Assembly (NCBI RefSeq): GCF_947255105.1
Contig: NZ_CAMYFP010000015.1
Span: 1-28,113, forward strand
Reading direction: 5' to 3'
Length of the DNA: 28,113 nt
From: an uncultured Campylobacter sp.
Lineage (GTDB): Bacteria; Campylobacterota; Campylobacteria; Campylobacterales; Campylobacteraceae
Below the pieces are notes generated by a model. It was given only the letters and a program-made list of their open reading frames with translations. It did no database searches and was not told the origin of the DNA. Of the stretch, positions 7,183 through 15,820 are shown in pieces (the first letter of the stretch is position 1; the number at the start of each line of letters is the position of its first letter). The translations under genes and the position numbers were made by a program.

Positions 7183-8429
7183 TTTTTATTTGCCTTTTTA
7201 TTTTGATTGAAAACTATGCAAAAATGATGTCTTCCATCGCTGTAGTGATACTCTAGGTTAAATTTATGCATTGTGCAAATTTTGTCTATGATATAAAGTC
7301 CAAGTCCCATACCTGTGGTTTTTTCATTTTTGTCGCGAACAAATGCCTGTTTATAGTGGTTGATACTAACAGGAAGAGGCGAGCCGCTGTTGCTAACACA
7401 AATTTGAGAACTATCACAAACAATAAAAACTTTTTTGTCATTTGAATACTTTAGGCCGTTGTCTATGAGGTTTTTAAGAGCAAGTGAAAAGAGCTGAAAA
7501 TCCACCTTCATAAGTGCATCATCGACAATATCAACCTCTACCTTACTATTCCAATCATCAAGCATAAGTATATCTTTGGTCTGCTCCAAAATAAGCGTAA
7601 AGTGATACTCTTGATAGTTGAGCGCATAAGATCTAGTCAAAATCTGCTCCACCTTTGCAAACTCATTTATCAATATCTCAAGCCTCTCAAAGACATTGAT
7701 AAGACGATTTTTCTGAAGCTCATTATCAACCATCTCAGAAACAATTCTACCCTTTGAGATTGGCGTTTTTAACTCATGCATTATGGTGCGTAAAAAGAGC
7801 TGTCTAGATCTAATAAGCTCCCGTATCTTGGTAACTGCGTTGTCAAATTCATTGGCAACTTGCGCTATCTCATCATCACCTTTTATCGAAAGCTCCAAAA
7901 TATCCATATTACCACTTGCAAATTTCTTTATCTGCTTGCTAAGAACTTTGAGTGGCTTTAGGCTCCTTAAAACAGACATATAAAGCGATAGTAGCAGTCC
8001 CATCACAAGGAAAAAGCCGATCCACAAAGGATCATTTATGTTTTTTGCTCCAACGCTTTCAAAAGTTATGCTAAATGGCTCATTGACGATATTTAGATAG
8101 AGATTGTCTTTGTGGCGTATCGAAACAAAATATCCTATCTTTGTGTTTTTTTCAAAAACTATCTCTTTGGACGCCAAAACATTTGATAAAAGATTTCTAT
8201 CGGTTATCATCTCTAGATTGAAGTTATGAAAATACTCATGTAAGTCGCGCGGAAAAGCATCCTTTTCATAAAGACTTACTAGATAGTCTATGGAGTTTAT
8301 CTGTGATGATTTCATGCGCTCTAGTGCTTGATAAGTTTGAATGCGCCCAAATGTTATAAAAAGCACAACAACAAGAGTGGTTGTAGCTGCAAAAAGAATG
8401 CTAATCTTTGTATAGAGTGATTTTTTCAT
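7179..8429 (-). CDS. racS: Sensor histidine kinase RacS/ArsS-like
   Basis: A 416-residue membrane sensor kinase. A first membrane helix (about 8-28) and a second (about 135-155) bracket a roughly 105-residue periplasmic sensor region; a HAMP-like linker (about 156-205) follows. The DHp helix carries MHELKTPISKGR with phospho-acceptor His218, then an N-box (LKNLIDNGLKYS) and a G-box (GMGLGLY). In C. jejuni the RacRS system controls growth at elevated temperature and colonisation and responds to electron-acceptor state; the Helicobacter relative ArsS senses acid. The signal here is unknown. The gene starts within the end of racR (4-base overlap) and overlaps recR by 4 bases, forming a tight three-gene operon. 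The symbol rests on synteny and domain match. Confidence 0.85.
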   Translation of the reverse strand: MKKSLYTKISILFAATTTLVVVLFITFGRIQTYQALERMKSSQINSIDYLVSLYEKDAFPRDLHEYFHNFNLEMITDRNLLSNVLASKEIVFEKNTKIGYFVSIRHKDNLYLNIVNEPFSITFESVGAKNINDPLWIGFFLVMGLLLSLYMSVLRSLKPLKVLSKQIKKFASGNMDILELSIKGDDEIAQVANEFDNAVTKIRELIRSRQLFLRTIMHELKTPISKGRIVSEMVDNELQKNRLINVFERLEILINEFAKVEQILTRSYALNYQEYHFTLILEQTKDILMLDDWNSKVEVDIVDDALMKVDFQLFSLALKNLIDNGLKYSNDKKVFIVCDSSQICVSNSGSPLPVSINHYKQAFVRDKNEKTTGMGLGLYIIDKICTMHKFNLEYHYSDGRHHFCIVFNQNKKANKK

Positions 8430-9097
8430 CCTAGCAGTTTATAACCTATTCCTCTTACTGAAAAGATATGAGTTGGATTTTTAGAGCTGTCGTTTAGCTT
8501 GGCTCTTAAGCGACCAATTATTACATCAAGACTTTTAGAATCCTTATCTTTTAGGCTTTTGCAATGATAGACAAGCTGCTCTCTTGAGACAGAAAAGCTA
8601 TGCTGTTTGATAAGATACTCCAAAATTTCATACTCAGCAGGCGTTAGAGTTAAAAGATTGTCATGAAAGTAAATTTCATGTCTTCTCTCATCAACTTTAA
8701 ATGCCGTATCACTAGGTCCATCTTCTGCAGGAGTTGCTTTTTTGTAGCGTCTTATTAGACTCATTATTCTTGCATGCATCTCTTTTGGATCGTATGGCTT
8801 TGGAAGATAGTCATCAGCTCCAATTTGTAGCCCAACTACTCGGTCGCTCACATCACTTCTAGCAGAAGAGATTATGATAGGGATATCATATTTTTCTCTT
8901 ATTTCTTTGCAGACTTCAAGCCCGTCCATACCAGGAAGAGTGAGATCTAGTATCAAAAGATCGTAATTTTTAATCCCGGCACTAAGGCCTAAGTAGGGAT
9001 CTTCATAATTTGTTATTTTTATATTATATTTTAGTAGATACTCTGCCAAAATTTGTGCAAACTCTGGATCATCTTCAATCATCAATACATTTATCAT
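8426..9097 (-). CDS. racR: OmpR/PhoB-family response regulator RacR/ArsR-like
   Basis: A 223-residue transcription factor with a receiver domain (acidic pair Asp9/Asp10, phospho-acceptor Asp51 in ILDLTLPGMDG, Lys100 in PKPYDP) and a C-terminal winged helix (about 125-223) that includes LTPAEYEILEYLI and ends IFSVRGIGYKLLG. It is first in the operon with the cognate kinase and recR. A TATAAT box on the minus strand (complement of 9131-9136) lies about 28 bases upstream of the start. The divergent neighbour is a dnaJ gene, as in C. jejuni, where RacR is the response regulator. Assignment as RacR rests on that arrangement; ArsR of Helicobacter is a close relative. Confidence 0.88.
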   Translation of the reverse strand: MINVLMIEDDPEFAQILAEYLLKYNIKITNYEDPYLGLSAGIKNYDLLILDLTLPGMDGLEVCKEIREKYDIPIIISSARSDVSDRVVGLQIGADDYLPKPYDPKEMHARIMSLIRRYKKATPAEDGPSDTAFKVDERRHEIYFHDNLLTLTPAEYEILEYLIKQHSFSVSREQLVYHCKSLKDKDSKSLDVIIGRLRAKLNDSSKNPTHIFSVRGIGYKLLG

Positions 9098-9130
9098 ATA
9101 TACCTCTCTGTTTTTGTTCTTAATCTTTGG

Positions 9131-9136
9131 ATTATA
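9131..9136 (-). promoter_or_regulatory. -10 element for the racR-racS-recR operon
   Basis: On the minus strand this reads TATAAT within GATATAATCC, about 33 bases before the racR start. No clear -35 box is visible, which is usual for Campylobacter sigma-70 promoters. Confidence 0.5.
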
Positions 9137-9194
9137 TCAAATTTAGGGTAACATTTAAAATTCTTTTAAAAATTTTTGGTAGAATCTAAGTTTT

Positions 9195-9200
9195 TATAAT
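9195..9200 (+). promoter_or_regulatory. -10 element for dnaJ
   Basis: TATAAT lies about 25 bases before the TTG start of dnaJ and is preceded by a T-run (TTTTTATAAT). The 128-base gap between racR and dnaJ thus holds two back-to-back promoters about 60 bases apart. Confidence 0.5.
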
Positions 9201-9225
9201 GATTATTGTAAGTTGAGGTATAAAT

Positions 9226-10314
9226 TTGGACTATTATGAGATTTTAGAGATAAGCAAAGAGGCAAGCGACGATGAGATAAAAACCTCATTTAGAAGACTT
9301 GCACTTAAGTATCATCCAGACAGAAACAGAGGCAACAAAGAGGCTGAAGAGAAATTTAAAGAGATAAATGAAGCCTATCAATGTCTAAGTAACAAAGAGA
9401 AGAGAGCTTTGTATGATAGATATGGAAAAGATGGGCTAAATGGCAACTTTAACAGCGGCTTTGCTGATTTTGATTTAGGTGATATATTTAGCTCATTTTT
9501 TGGTGATGGTTTTGCAAGAAGAGAAAAAAGAGAGTTTGACAAATACAACTTAGATATGGAGCTAAATATCGAACTTGGCTTTGAAGAGGCGATATTTGGA
9601 GCAGAAAAAGAGATAAAATATAAGATAAAAACACCTTGTAGTGCCTGCAATGCAACAGGATCAAAAGATGGCAAAAAACAGACTTGCAAAACTTGCGGTG
9701 GAAGTGGCAACTATGTAAGAAGAAGTGGCTTTATGAGCTATGTCCAGACTTGCCCAATGTGCGGCGGAAGCGGTGAAACAATAGCTCAAAAATGTAACAA
9801 ATGCAATGGAACTACCTATCAAGAAGAAGAAAAAACATTTAATGTATCCATACCAAAAGGCGTTGATAATGGTATGAGAATAAGAGTCTCAAACAGAGGC
9901 AATCTCTCCAAAAGCGGACAAAGCGGCGATCTTTATCTAAATATCAAAGTAAAACCTAGCAAGATATATAAAAGAGATGGCGATGACCTTTTGATGAGTG
10001 TAGATATCTTTATAACGCAAGCTCTTCTTGGAAAAAGTATAAAACTAGATACTATAATGGGCGAAAAAGAGCTTAAACTAAATGTCGGAACGAACGATAA
10101 AGAGCTTTTTAAATTTGCAAATGATGGAGTTGAGAATATCAGAACAAAAAGAAGAGGTGACCTTATCATAAGGACAAATTTAGTACTTCCTAAAAAACTA
10201 ACTCAAAAACAAGAAGAACTTATAGAAGAGCTTGAAAATAGCTTTGGTATCGACAAAGATGGCAACTACCAAAATGATGGCTTTTTCGACAAAATAAAAG
10301 ACATATTTAAGTAA
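9226..10314 (+). CDS. dnaJ: Chaperone protein DnaJ
   Basis: DnaJ (Hsp40) stimulates the ATPase of DnaK and hands it unfolded substrates. The 362-residue protein has a J-domain (1-70) with the HPD motif at 30-32, a short Gly/Phe-rich segment with GDIFSSFFGDG, and four zinc-binding repeats (CSACNATG, CKTCGGSG, CPMCGGSG, CNKCNGTT; the last is slightly degenerate). The C-terminal substrate-binding and dimerisation region follows. The start is TTG 9226, supported by GAGG seven bases upstream and by the family start MDYYEIL; no ATG is near. It diverges from racR and ends at a strong hairpin. No HrcA-type CIRCE repeat is visible upstream. Confidence 0.95.
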   Translation: MDYYEILEISKEASDDEIKTSFRRLALKYHPDRNRGNKEAEEKFKEINEAYQCLSNKEKRALYDRYGKDGLNGNFNSGFADFDLGDIFSSFFGDGFARREKREFDKYNLDMELNIELGFEEAIFGAEKEIKYKIKTPCSACNATGSKDGKKQTCKTCGGSGNYVRRSGFMSYVQTCPMCGGSGETIAQKCNKCNGTTYQEEEKTFNVSIPKGVDNGMRIRVSNRGNLSKSGQSGDLYLNIKVKPSKIYKRDGDDLLMSVDIFITQALLGKSIKLDTIMGEKELKLNVGTNDKELFKFANDGVENIRTKRRGDLIIRTNLVLPKKLTQKQEELIEELENSFGIDKDGNYQNDGFFDKIKDIFK

Positions 10315-10362
10315 ATTATAAATTTAAGCTTTTAATAAGCTATGGGTAAATTTATTTAAGAG

Positions 10363-10393
10363 TAAGTGCTTTGACAGCAACTCAAAGCACTTA
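10363..10393. terminator. Bidirectional hairpin terminator between dnaJ and the receiver gene
   Basis: TAAGTGCTTTGA (10363-10374) and its perfect complement (10382-10393) form a 12-base stem around the loop CAGCAAC. It lies between two convergent genes. The downstream tract on the plus strand is only moderately T-rich (TTAATCTATTTTA), and the minus-strand side is less so, hence moderate confidence in termination, though the stem itself is certain. Confidence 0.7.
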
Positions 10394-10398
10394 TTAAT

Positions 10399-10779
10399 CT
10401 ATTTTATAAGAGGCAAAACCTCATTTATCTTAGCAATCAAATCTTTTTCAAAGACAGGCTTAGTTAAGAAATCATAAGCTCCCTTGTTAAAAGCCTCTCT
10501 TCTTATAGTTTCATCTGTTGTAAGAACGATAACAGGAATTGAAGACTTCGCTCCGCGTGAACGAAGATTGTCCAAAAGTTCAAGACCATTCATAACAGGC
10601 ATAACAATATCCAACAAAATTAGATCAATTTTTTGATCGCTATCGATGATATTTAGAGCCTCCAAACCATTCATAGCTTTTGTTAATGTACCGATGTTTG
10701 GGTGCTTTTTTAGCATCACTTCAATCAATTTTAAATTTATTGGATCGTCATCTACTGCTAATATATTTATTTGTTTCAT
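10399..10779 (-). CDS. Stand-alone CheY-like receiver protein
   Basis: A 126-residue single receiver domain with a complete active site: Asp10/Asp11, phospho-acceptor Asp57 (LILLDIVMPVMNG), a conserved Thr88 in VLTTDE and Lys107 in LTKP. There is no output domain, so it acts by protein contact or as a phosphate sink or shuttle. It sits 9 bases downstream of the large hybrid kinase gene on the same strand and is almost certainly cotranscribed with it. It is the most likely final target of that kinase. CheY itself cannot be excluded as a relative, but the neighbours are not chemotaxis genes. Confidence 0.88.
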   Translation of the reverse strand: MKQINILAVDDDPINLKLIEVMLKKHPNIGTLTKAMNGLEALNIIDSDQKIDLILLDIVMPVMNGLELLDNLRSRGAKSSIPVIVLTTDETIRREAFNKGAYDFLTKPVFEKDLIAKINEVLPLIK

Positions 10780-10788
10780 TTATACCAC

Positions 10789-13700
10789 CTACATATATTT
10801 TTTTACTAAATTTAGAAGCTCTATTTTACTAATTGCACTATTAACAACTTCTGAAAATTGTTTTTTGGCTTCATCAATATTATCTTTTTGCAAATTTGCA
10901 AAAGCAACAGTTTTTGCACCTTGCATATTTTTTTCTTTGAGTTTATTTAAAACTTCAATAGAGTTTATTCCAACTGATTTTAGATCTGCCATAATCAACT
11001 TGTAGTTGTTTTCATTGAGTAGTCTTAAAAACTCTGACTCATTTTTCGCTGTATCGACCTTGTCGACAACCTCATTTATAACAGTTTCAAAAATCTTATT
11101 CAAAACAGTATCAGACTTATAAAGTAGTATTCCATCTAGTAAAATTTGCTCTCTTGGCTCTACTTTCTCGCCTGGGTTTATCAAAATCTTCTTTTCTACC
11201 ATTTTTTTGATAGGAACCTTTTTGATAACCTCTCTTTGGACTTTCTTAGGAACTCTTACCTTTCTAGGAATCTTCTTAGTCACTGGTTTGGTTACCTTTT
11301 TGATGACAGTTTTAGGAACTTTTTTCATCACTTTTCTCTTAACTATCTGAGTTTTAGTTTCTGTAGCCTCGTCTTCATCAGACTTTTTATGAGATATAAA
11401 CATCTCTAACATTCCTGCTAAAACATCTTTTTTGATAGGTTTAGTGCAATACTCATCTAATCCTTGTGATAAAAATCTCTCCCTATCGCCTTGAAGTGCG
11501 TTAGCTGTAACCGCCACTATCGGAATATGAGGAAGATTATTTTCACTCTCATACTGTTTAATCTGTTTTGTAGCCTCAACACCATCCATTACAGGCATAG
11601 CAATATCCATAAATATTAGATCAAAATTATTATTCTTTCTCTCTTCAAGCGCTAATAATCCGTTTTCAACTACTGTTAAATTTAGACCAAATGAGCCAAG
11701 AGTATGTTTTATAAGCTTTTGGTTGATTTCGTTATCTTCAGCTATCAAAATGTTGGCGTTATATTGAGGTGTGTTGCCCTTTTTAGGAGTCTTTTTGACA
11801 GGAACTTGAACCTCCTCTTCAATCTCAACCTCTTGATCTACATACTCGGTAACTGGCTCTTCAACCTCTTCATACTCAGTAACTTCTTCTTCTATTATCT
11901 CATCTGCATAGACTGTCTCTTCAACTATCTGTCTTACATCTTCATAGCCAACTACCTCTTCTACATATTCAGTTCTATACTGAGGCTCGCTAACTTTTTC
12001 TTCTACGATAGGTGCTTGAGCAAATAAAGGTGCATGGTCATCGGTTATATTTATATTTGCTTTTATATCATGTGATGTTGGTGTTTCAAAATCCACTGCA
12101 AGTGGAGCATCATCTGCCAATGGTTTAGCAGGTGCAACACTCTCTTGTGACTTGTCAAATGTTGCTAATGGAATTTCATCTTTTTCATCAAAACTAGCAA
12201 GTGGAATTTCACTCTCTTTTGGCTCGTTAAAGCTAGCTAATGGAACATCATCTTTTGGTGTCTCAAAAGTTGCTAATGGAATCTCATCTTTTGGCTCCTC
12301 TTCTTCAAAAAGCGGAATAGTTTTTAACTCTTCATCTAGTGAGATTGGAGCTATCTCATCAACTTTTGACTCTTGAGCAATAGTTGTTTCTACATGTTTA
12401 ACAACCTCTTCTTTGACAGGTGTCTGGCTAGCAGATTTGATAGAGTTATCAAGATGCTGCTCAAACTGCTTTAACTCATCTTGAATTGAAGCAGATGGGG
12501 ACTTGTCTTTTTTGCTAATTATATCTCTTAGCCCATCTAAAGAGTCTTTCTTTTTGCTCTGGGCTACAACTTCTGGCTCTTTTGGTTCTACAAAACTTGA
12601 CTCTTCTACAATAGTTTCATTCTCAATTACTGGCGCGCTCTCCTGGGCATCAAATGATGACTTAAAGATATTTTCTTTATGAACTAGGTCATGACCTCTT
12701 GCGTGATTTTGAGAGATATTTGCTGCAATTCTTAAAATTTTAGTGATATTTATTGGTTCAGAGATGGTGTAGACATTATTCTCTTTGATATTTATCTGTT
12801 GAAGCTCTCTAGCTTTTGCACTTATAATAATGGCTGAGTTAATATCTCTATCTAGCAAATCATAATTTCTAAGTCTTACAAATACTGCATCATAGGAGCT
12901 ATCATCTATATTTTGCATAGTTCCTGTAAATTTGATAGTTGCACCCATGTGAGTAATATACTCTTTTAAAACCTCATTGTATTGATCTGCTGGCTTTGCA
13001 TCTGTAAGAAGTAAGAATTTAAGACCCTTCATATCTTTATACATAGTATCGGCATCACTCTTTTGAGTCTCTTTAAACTCTAAAGTAAAGAAGAATTTAG
13101 TGCCTTTGCCCTCTTCTGAAGTAACTTGAAGCTCTCCACCAATCATAGAGACATATTTTGATGATATGGTAAGTCCAAGTCCAGTTCCACCATACTTTCT
13201 TGTAATTGTTGAGTCAGCTTGACTAAAGGCATTAAAGACGTTTTTAAGCTTATCTTTTGATATACCAATTCCAGTATCTTCAACACTAAATGTAACTATA
13301 GCTCTACCATCTCTTGTAGATCTCTCTCTTACTATATTTACGGTAATCGTTCCATTTTCTGGTGTAAATTTAACAGCGTTGCTAAGTAGGTTTATAAGAA
13401 CCTCTTTAATCTTGGTAATATCACCATATAGATGGTGAATAAGCGATGGGTCGATATATGAAACAATATCAATGTTTTTCTCAGATGCTTTAGCTGAATA
13501 AATTTCAATTGCACTTTCAAACTCTTGGATAGGATTGAAAAGAATATCTTCAATCTCAACCTTATTACTCTCAATCTTAGATACATCAAGAACGTTGTTG
13601 ATGATGACTAAGAGGTTTTCAGAACTCTTATCTATCGTATCTACATAGTCTTGTTGCTCGTCGTCTAGATCTGTATTTTTAAGTAGCTCGGTAAAACCAA

Positions 13701-14979
13701 TAACTCCATTTAGTGGAGTTCTAATCTCGTGTGACATATTTGCAAGGAAGATAGACTTGGCTTTGTTTGCATCTTCAGCTGACTCTTTTTGAGCAGCGAT
13801 AACATCAATGGCATCTTGAATCAAGCTATAAGCTTTGGCAATACCTGCACTACTTTCAACGTTGATATTCTCTTCTTGGTTGGAAATCTCACCAATTCTG
13901 CTAAGAACGTTATCTAGCTCTTTAAGGTTTGTTCTAAATTTGCTAACAACTGTATAGGCAAACAAAAGCAAAAATAAGGATAGTGCAACAATTGCAATAG
14001 CGATTGGCATTTGAGCTCTAAGCTCCTCTTTATACTCAACAATACTATTAAAAAGGTCTTCAACTATCTCATTTACGATAAACTTTTCTATCTTAAATCT
14101 ATCGCTCATTACAGTAAACCACTCAGTAAAGTTTACACTATACTCACCGCTTAAGGTCTCTTTAGCAATCAACATATCAAGCTCGTTAGAAAGTCTGATA
14201 GTCTCTATGCTCTCTATGGAAGATAGATGTTCTATAATCTTTGATTTAGCAGGAGAATCTGGCAACGCATCATAAGAGATAATGTAGTTTTTAGCACCGA
14301 TTCTCAAGAGGTTATCTTTGCCTTGCTCATCAAGCTGTCTTCTGCTAGATACTAAGTTAGCAACATAATCTCTTGTTGATCCTGTAGCATCAAGTGCCTC
14401 ATAAGTAAGAATCAAATTTAAAGCAATATTTGCGATTTTAGGAGTAAGTGCATAATCTTTTATAGAGGTTAGGTTTTTGATGTAGAAGCTATCTATCTGT
14501 CTAAAATAGTTAAAAAACACATCATCAAACTCTCTGCTGTTGCTATCTATAGCAGCTCTTATCTCTGGAAGTTCTGAGATAAGTCTTAGAAGTTGAGAGA
14601 TCTCTTTTGGAACCTCATATTTTTTAAAAAACATAAAATAATCGCCCTTATTTTTCTCTTTGTGAACTTCTTGATAGTTGTTAAAATAGTTTTTGAATTC
14701 TGCGATAAATTTATCTGTTTTATTTCTTTGAGTTAAAAGTAGCTCACCACCACCAAGCTGACCACCACTACCCATATAAACAGCACTAAGTCCGCGCTCA
14801 TAGCTAAGCTGCTCTATGAGTTTTGATACCTCAAGTGTATCTTCAACTCTAATGTTAAGGTCAGTTGAATCATTATAGCTCTCATAGGAGTTATAAAGAT
14901 AAAAAAGCGATGCCAAAAAAAGAATAAGTAGCGGAAAACCACTCACAATTCTTAAGGAGTTTGATAAACTAAAGTTCAT
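10789..14979 (-). CDS. Large hybrid sensor histidine kinase with NIT-type sensor and two receiver domains
   Basis: A 1396-residue membrane sensor. A first membrane helix (about 10-27) is followed by a periplasmic all-helical domain with the signature of NIT (nitrate/nitrite-sensing) domains, EQLSYERGLSAVYMGSGG near residue 53, and then a second membrane helix at about 322-345. The kinase core has MSHEIRTPLNGVIGF with phospho-acceptor His417 and an ATPase domain with FSQADSTITRKYGGTGLGL. A long Pro/Glu-rich linker follows with four copies of a [DE][IV]PLA[ST]F motif (coding 12157-12288) and a Glu/Val-rich acidic repeat (about 11790-11990). Next come a complete receiver (IAEDNEINQ, Asp1125), a Lys/Val-rich basic repeat (about 11190-11345), and a final degenerate receiver that keeps Asp1332 but lacks the acidic pair. 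It overlaps the upstream pseudo-Hpt gene by 4 bases; a stand-alone receiver follows. The nitrate/nitrite ligand is inferred only from the domain family. Confidence 0.88.
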   Translation of the reverse strand: MNFSLSNSLRIVSGFPLLILFLASLFYLYNSYESYNDSTDLNIRVEDTLEVSKLIEQLSYERGLSAVYMGSGGQLGGGELLLTQRNKTDKFIAEFKNYFNNYQEVHKEKNKGDYFMFFKKYEVPKEISQLLRLISELPEIRAAIDSNSREFDDVFFNYFRQIDSFYIKNLTSIKDYALTPKIANIALNLILTYEALDATGSTRDYVANLVSSRRQLDEQGKDNLLRIGAKNYIISYDALPDSPAKSKIIEHLSSIESIETIRLSNELDMLIAKETLSGEYSVNFTEWFTVMSDRFKIEKFIVNEIVEDLFNSIVEYKEELRAQMPIAIAIVALSLFLLLFAYTVVSKFRTNLKELDNVLSRIGEISNQEENINVESSAGIAKAYSLIQDAIDVIAAQKESAEDANKAKSIFLANMSHEIRTPLNGVIGFTELLKNTDLDDEQQDYVDTIDKSSENLLVIINNVLDVSKIESNKVEIEDILFNPIQEFESAIEIYSAKASEKNIDIVSYIDPSLIHHLYGDITKIKEVLINLLSNAVKFTPENGTITVNIVRERSTRDGRAIVTFSVEDTGIGISKDKLKNVFNAFSQADSTITRKYGGTGLGLTISSKYVSMIGGELQVTSEEGKGTKFFFTLEFKETQKSDADTMYKDMKGLKFLLLTDAKPADQYNEVLKEYITHMGATIKFTGTMQNIDDSSYDAVFVRLRNYDLLDRDINSAIIISAKARELQQINIKENNVYTISEPINITKILRIAANISQNHARGHDLVHKENIFKSSFDAQESAPVIENETIVEESSFVEPKEPEVVAQSKKKDSLDGLRDIISKKDKSPSASIQDELKQFEQHLDNSIKSASQTPVKEEVVKHVETTIAQESKVDEIAPISLDEELKTIPLFEEEEPKDEIPLATFETPKDDVPLASFNEPKESEIPLASFDEKDEIPLATFDKSQESVAPAKPLADDAPLAVDFETPTSHDIKANINITDDHAPLFAQAPIVEEKVSEPQYRTEYVEEVVGYEDVRQIVEETVYADEIIEEEVTEYEEVEEPVTEYVDQEVEIEEEVQVPVKKTPKKGNTPQYNANILIAEDNEINQKLIKHTLGSFGLNLTVVENGLLALEERKNNNFDLIFMDIAMPVMDGVEATKQIKQYESENNLPHIPIVAVTANALQGDRERFLSQGLDEYCTKPIKKDVLAGMLEMFISHKKSDEDEATETKTQIVKRKVMKKVPKTVIKKVTKPVTKKIPRKVRVPKKVQREVIKKVPIKKMVEKKILINPGEKVEPREQILLDGILLYKSDTVLNKIFETVINEVVDKVDTAKNESEFLRLLNENNYKLIMADLKSVGINSIEVLNKLKEKNMQGAKTVAFANLQKDNIDEAKKQFSEVVNSAISKIELLNLVKKYM

Positions 14980-15782
14980 ATTGCCTTCCTTTTTGTAATA
15001 ATTTCTTCCATATTTGTTATTAAATTTTGATATTTTCTGAAATTTTCTCTTATCTCGTCTGGATTAGAGTTTTCTAGGTAGTAAATTTGTTTGATGATAG
15101 GTTGCAGATCAAGCACACCAGCTGGTTCTTTCATCTGAGAAAGAATAGATGATGAAACTTCCTTGTTGCCTGAAAGAAGCGACTCAAAAAGCTCCTCTTC
15201 TTTCTCTTTTGCACTTGTTATAAAGGTATTTAAAAAACTATAAAAATCATCTATCGAAAGACCCAAATTTGTAGCAGTTTTTTCTATCCAACTACTATCT
15301 ATAATGCCACTTTCATCCATAGTTTGCTCGCTTGTGACTCTTTGTTTTTCTATGTATGCAAGCTCTTTTTTATACTCATGGTCAAATATATTTGATATTT
15401 TGTAGTTGTTACTTAGAGTTCTATCTTTTTGCTTTCTTTTGTTTTCAAGTATAGCAGACTCTTCCTTGTCGCTGCTAGAGATAGCTATGATATCAACCTC
15501 ATACATAACTTCATCATCCATATAAAATTCATTGATAAACAGAGATGATTCTACACTTTTTCGTGGTAAATTTATAGTTATATCTGCTTTGTATTTTTTG
15601 GCATCAATCAACTCTTTTAGATAGTTTTTGCCATCTTCTTGCTTGATGTTATCGTTTGAAAAAAAATCAGATACATCACTATGCTTTGCCATAAATCCAC
15701 CAAAACTGGTAAAACCAAACAATGTTAAGAGCTCTTTAGAGATTCCTACCAGTTTAAAGCTCGAATTATAGAGTATCAACAC
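14976..15782 (-). CDS. Protein with C-terminal degenerate Hpt (phosphotransfer-like) domain
   Basis: A 268-residue soluble protein. Residues 1-105 read like a small PAS-type sensor fold (ILYNSSFKLVGISKELLTLF at the start), followed by a charged linker (105-160). Residues 162-265 follow the pattern of a histidine phosphotransfer domain, with GLSIDDFYSFLNTFI and then LSQMKEPAGVLDLQPIIKQI where a true Hpt has xHxLKGxAGxLGL. The phospho-accepting histidine position is Ser215, so it should not be phosphorylated in the normal way. It is the first gene of the unit and overlaps the hybrid kinase by 4 bases, suggesting it regulates or scaffolds that kinase. Start is GTG 15782 or the adjacent TTG 15779; AAGGA at 15786-15790 is better spaced for the TTG. 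I know no named family for it. Confidence 0.7.
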   Translation of the reverse strand: MLILYNSSFKLVGISKELLTLFGFTSFGGFMAKHSDVSDFFSNDNIKQEDGKNYLKELIDAKKYKADITINLPRKSVESSLFINEFYMDDEVMYEVDIIAISSSDKEESAILENKRKQKDRTLSNNYKISNIFDHEYKKELAYIEKQRVTSEQTMDESGIIDSSWIEKTATNLGLSIDDFYSFLNTFITSAKEKEEELFESLLSGNKEVSSSILSQMKEPAGVLDLQPIIKQIYYLENSNPDEIRENFRKYQNLITNMEEIITKRKAI

Positions 15783-15820
15783 CTATCCTTAAAATTACAA
15801 ATTTGCACAATTCTAACAAA

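Noticed and set aside
9098..9225. CIRCE-like or other heat-shock operator in front of dnaJ
   Set aside because: I looked for a TTAGCACTC-type inverted repeat and found none; only two ordinary -10 boxes are visible.
11146..12376. Long open frames on the plus strand opposite the hybrid kinase
   Set aside because: They are shadows caused by the repetitive Glu/Lys/Val codons of the kinase linker; they lack ribosome binding sites and have biased, low-complexity composition.
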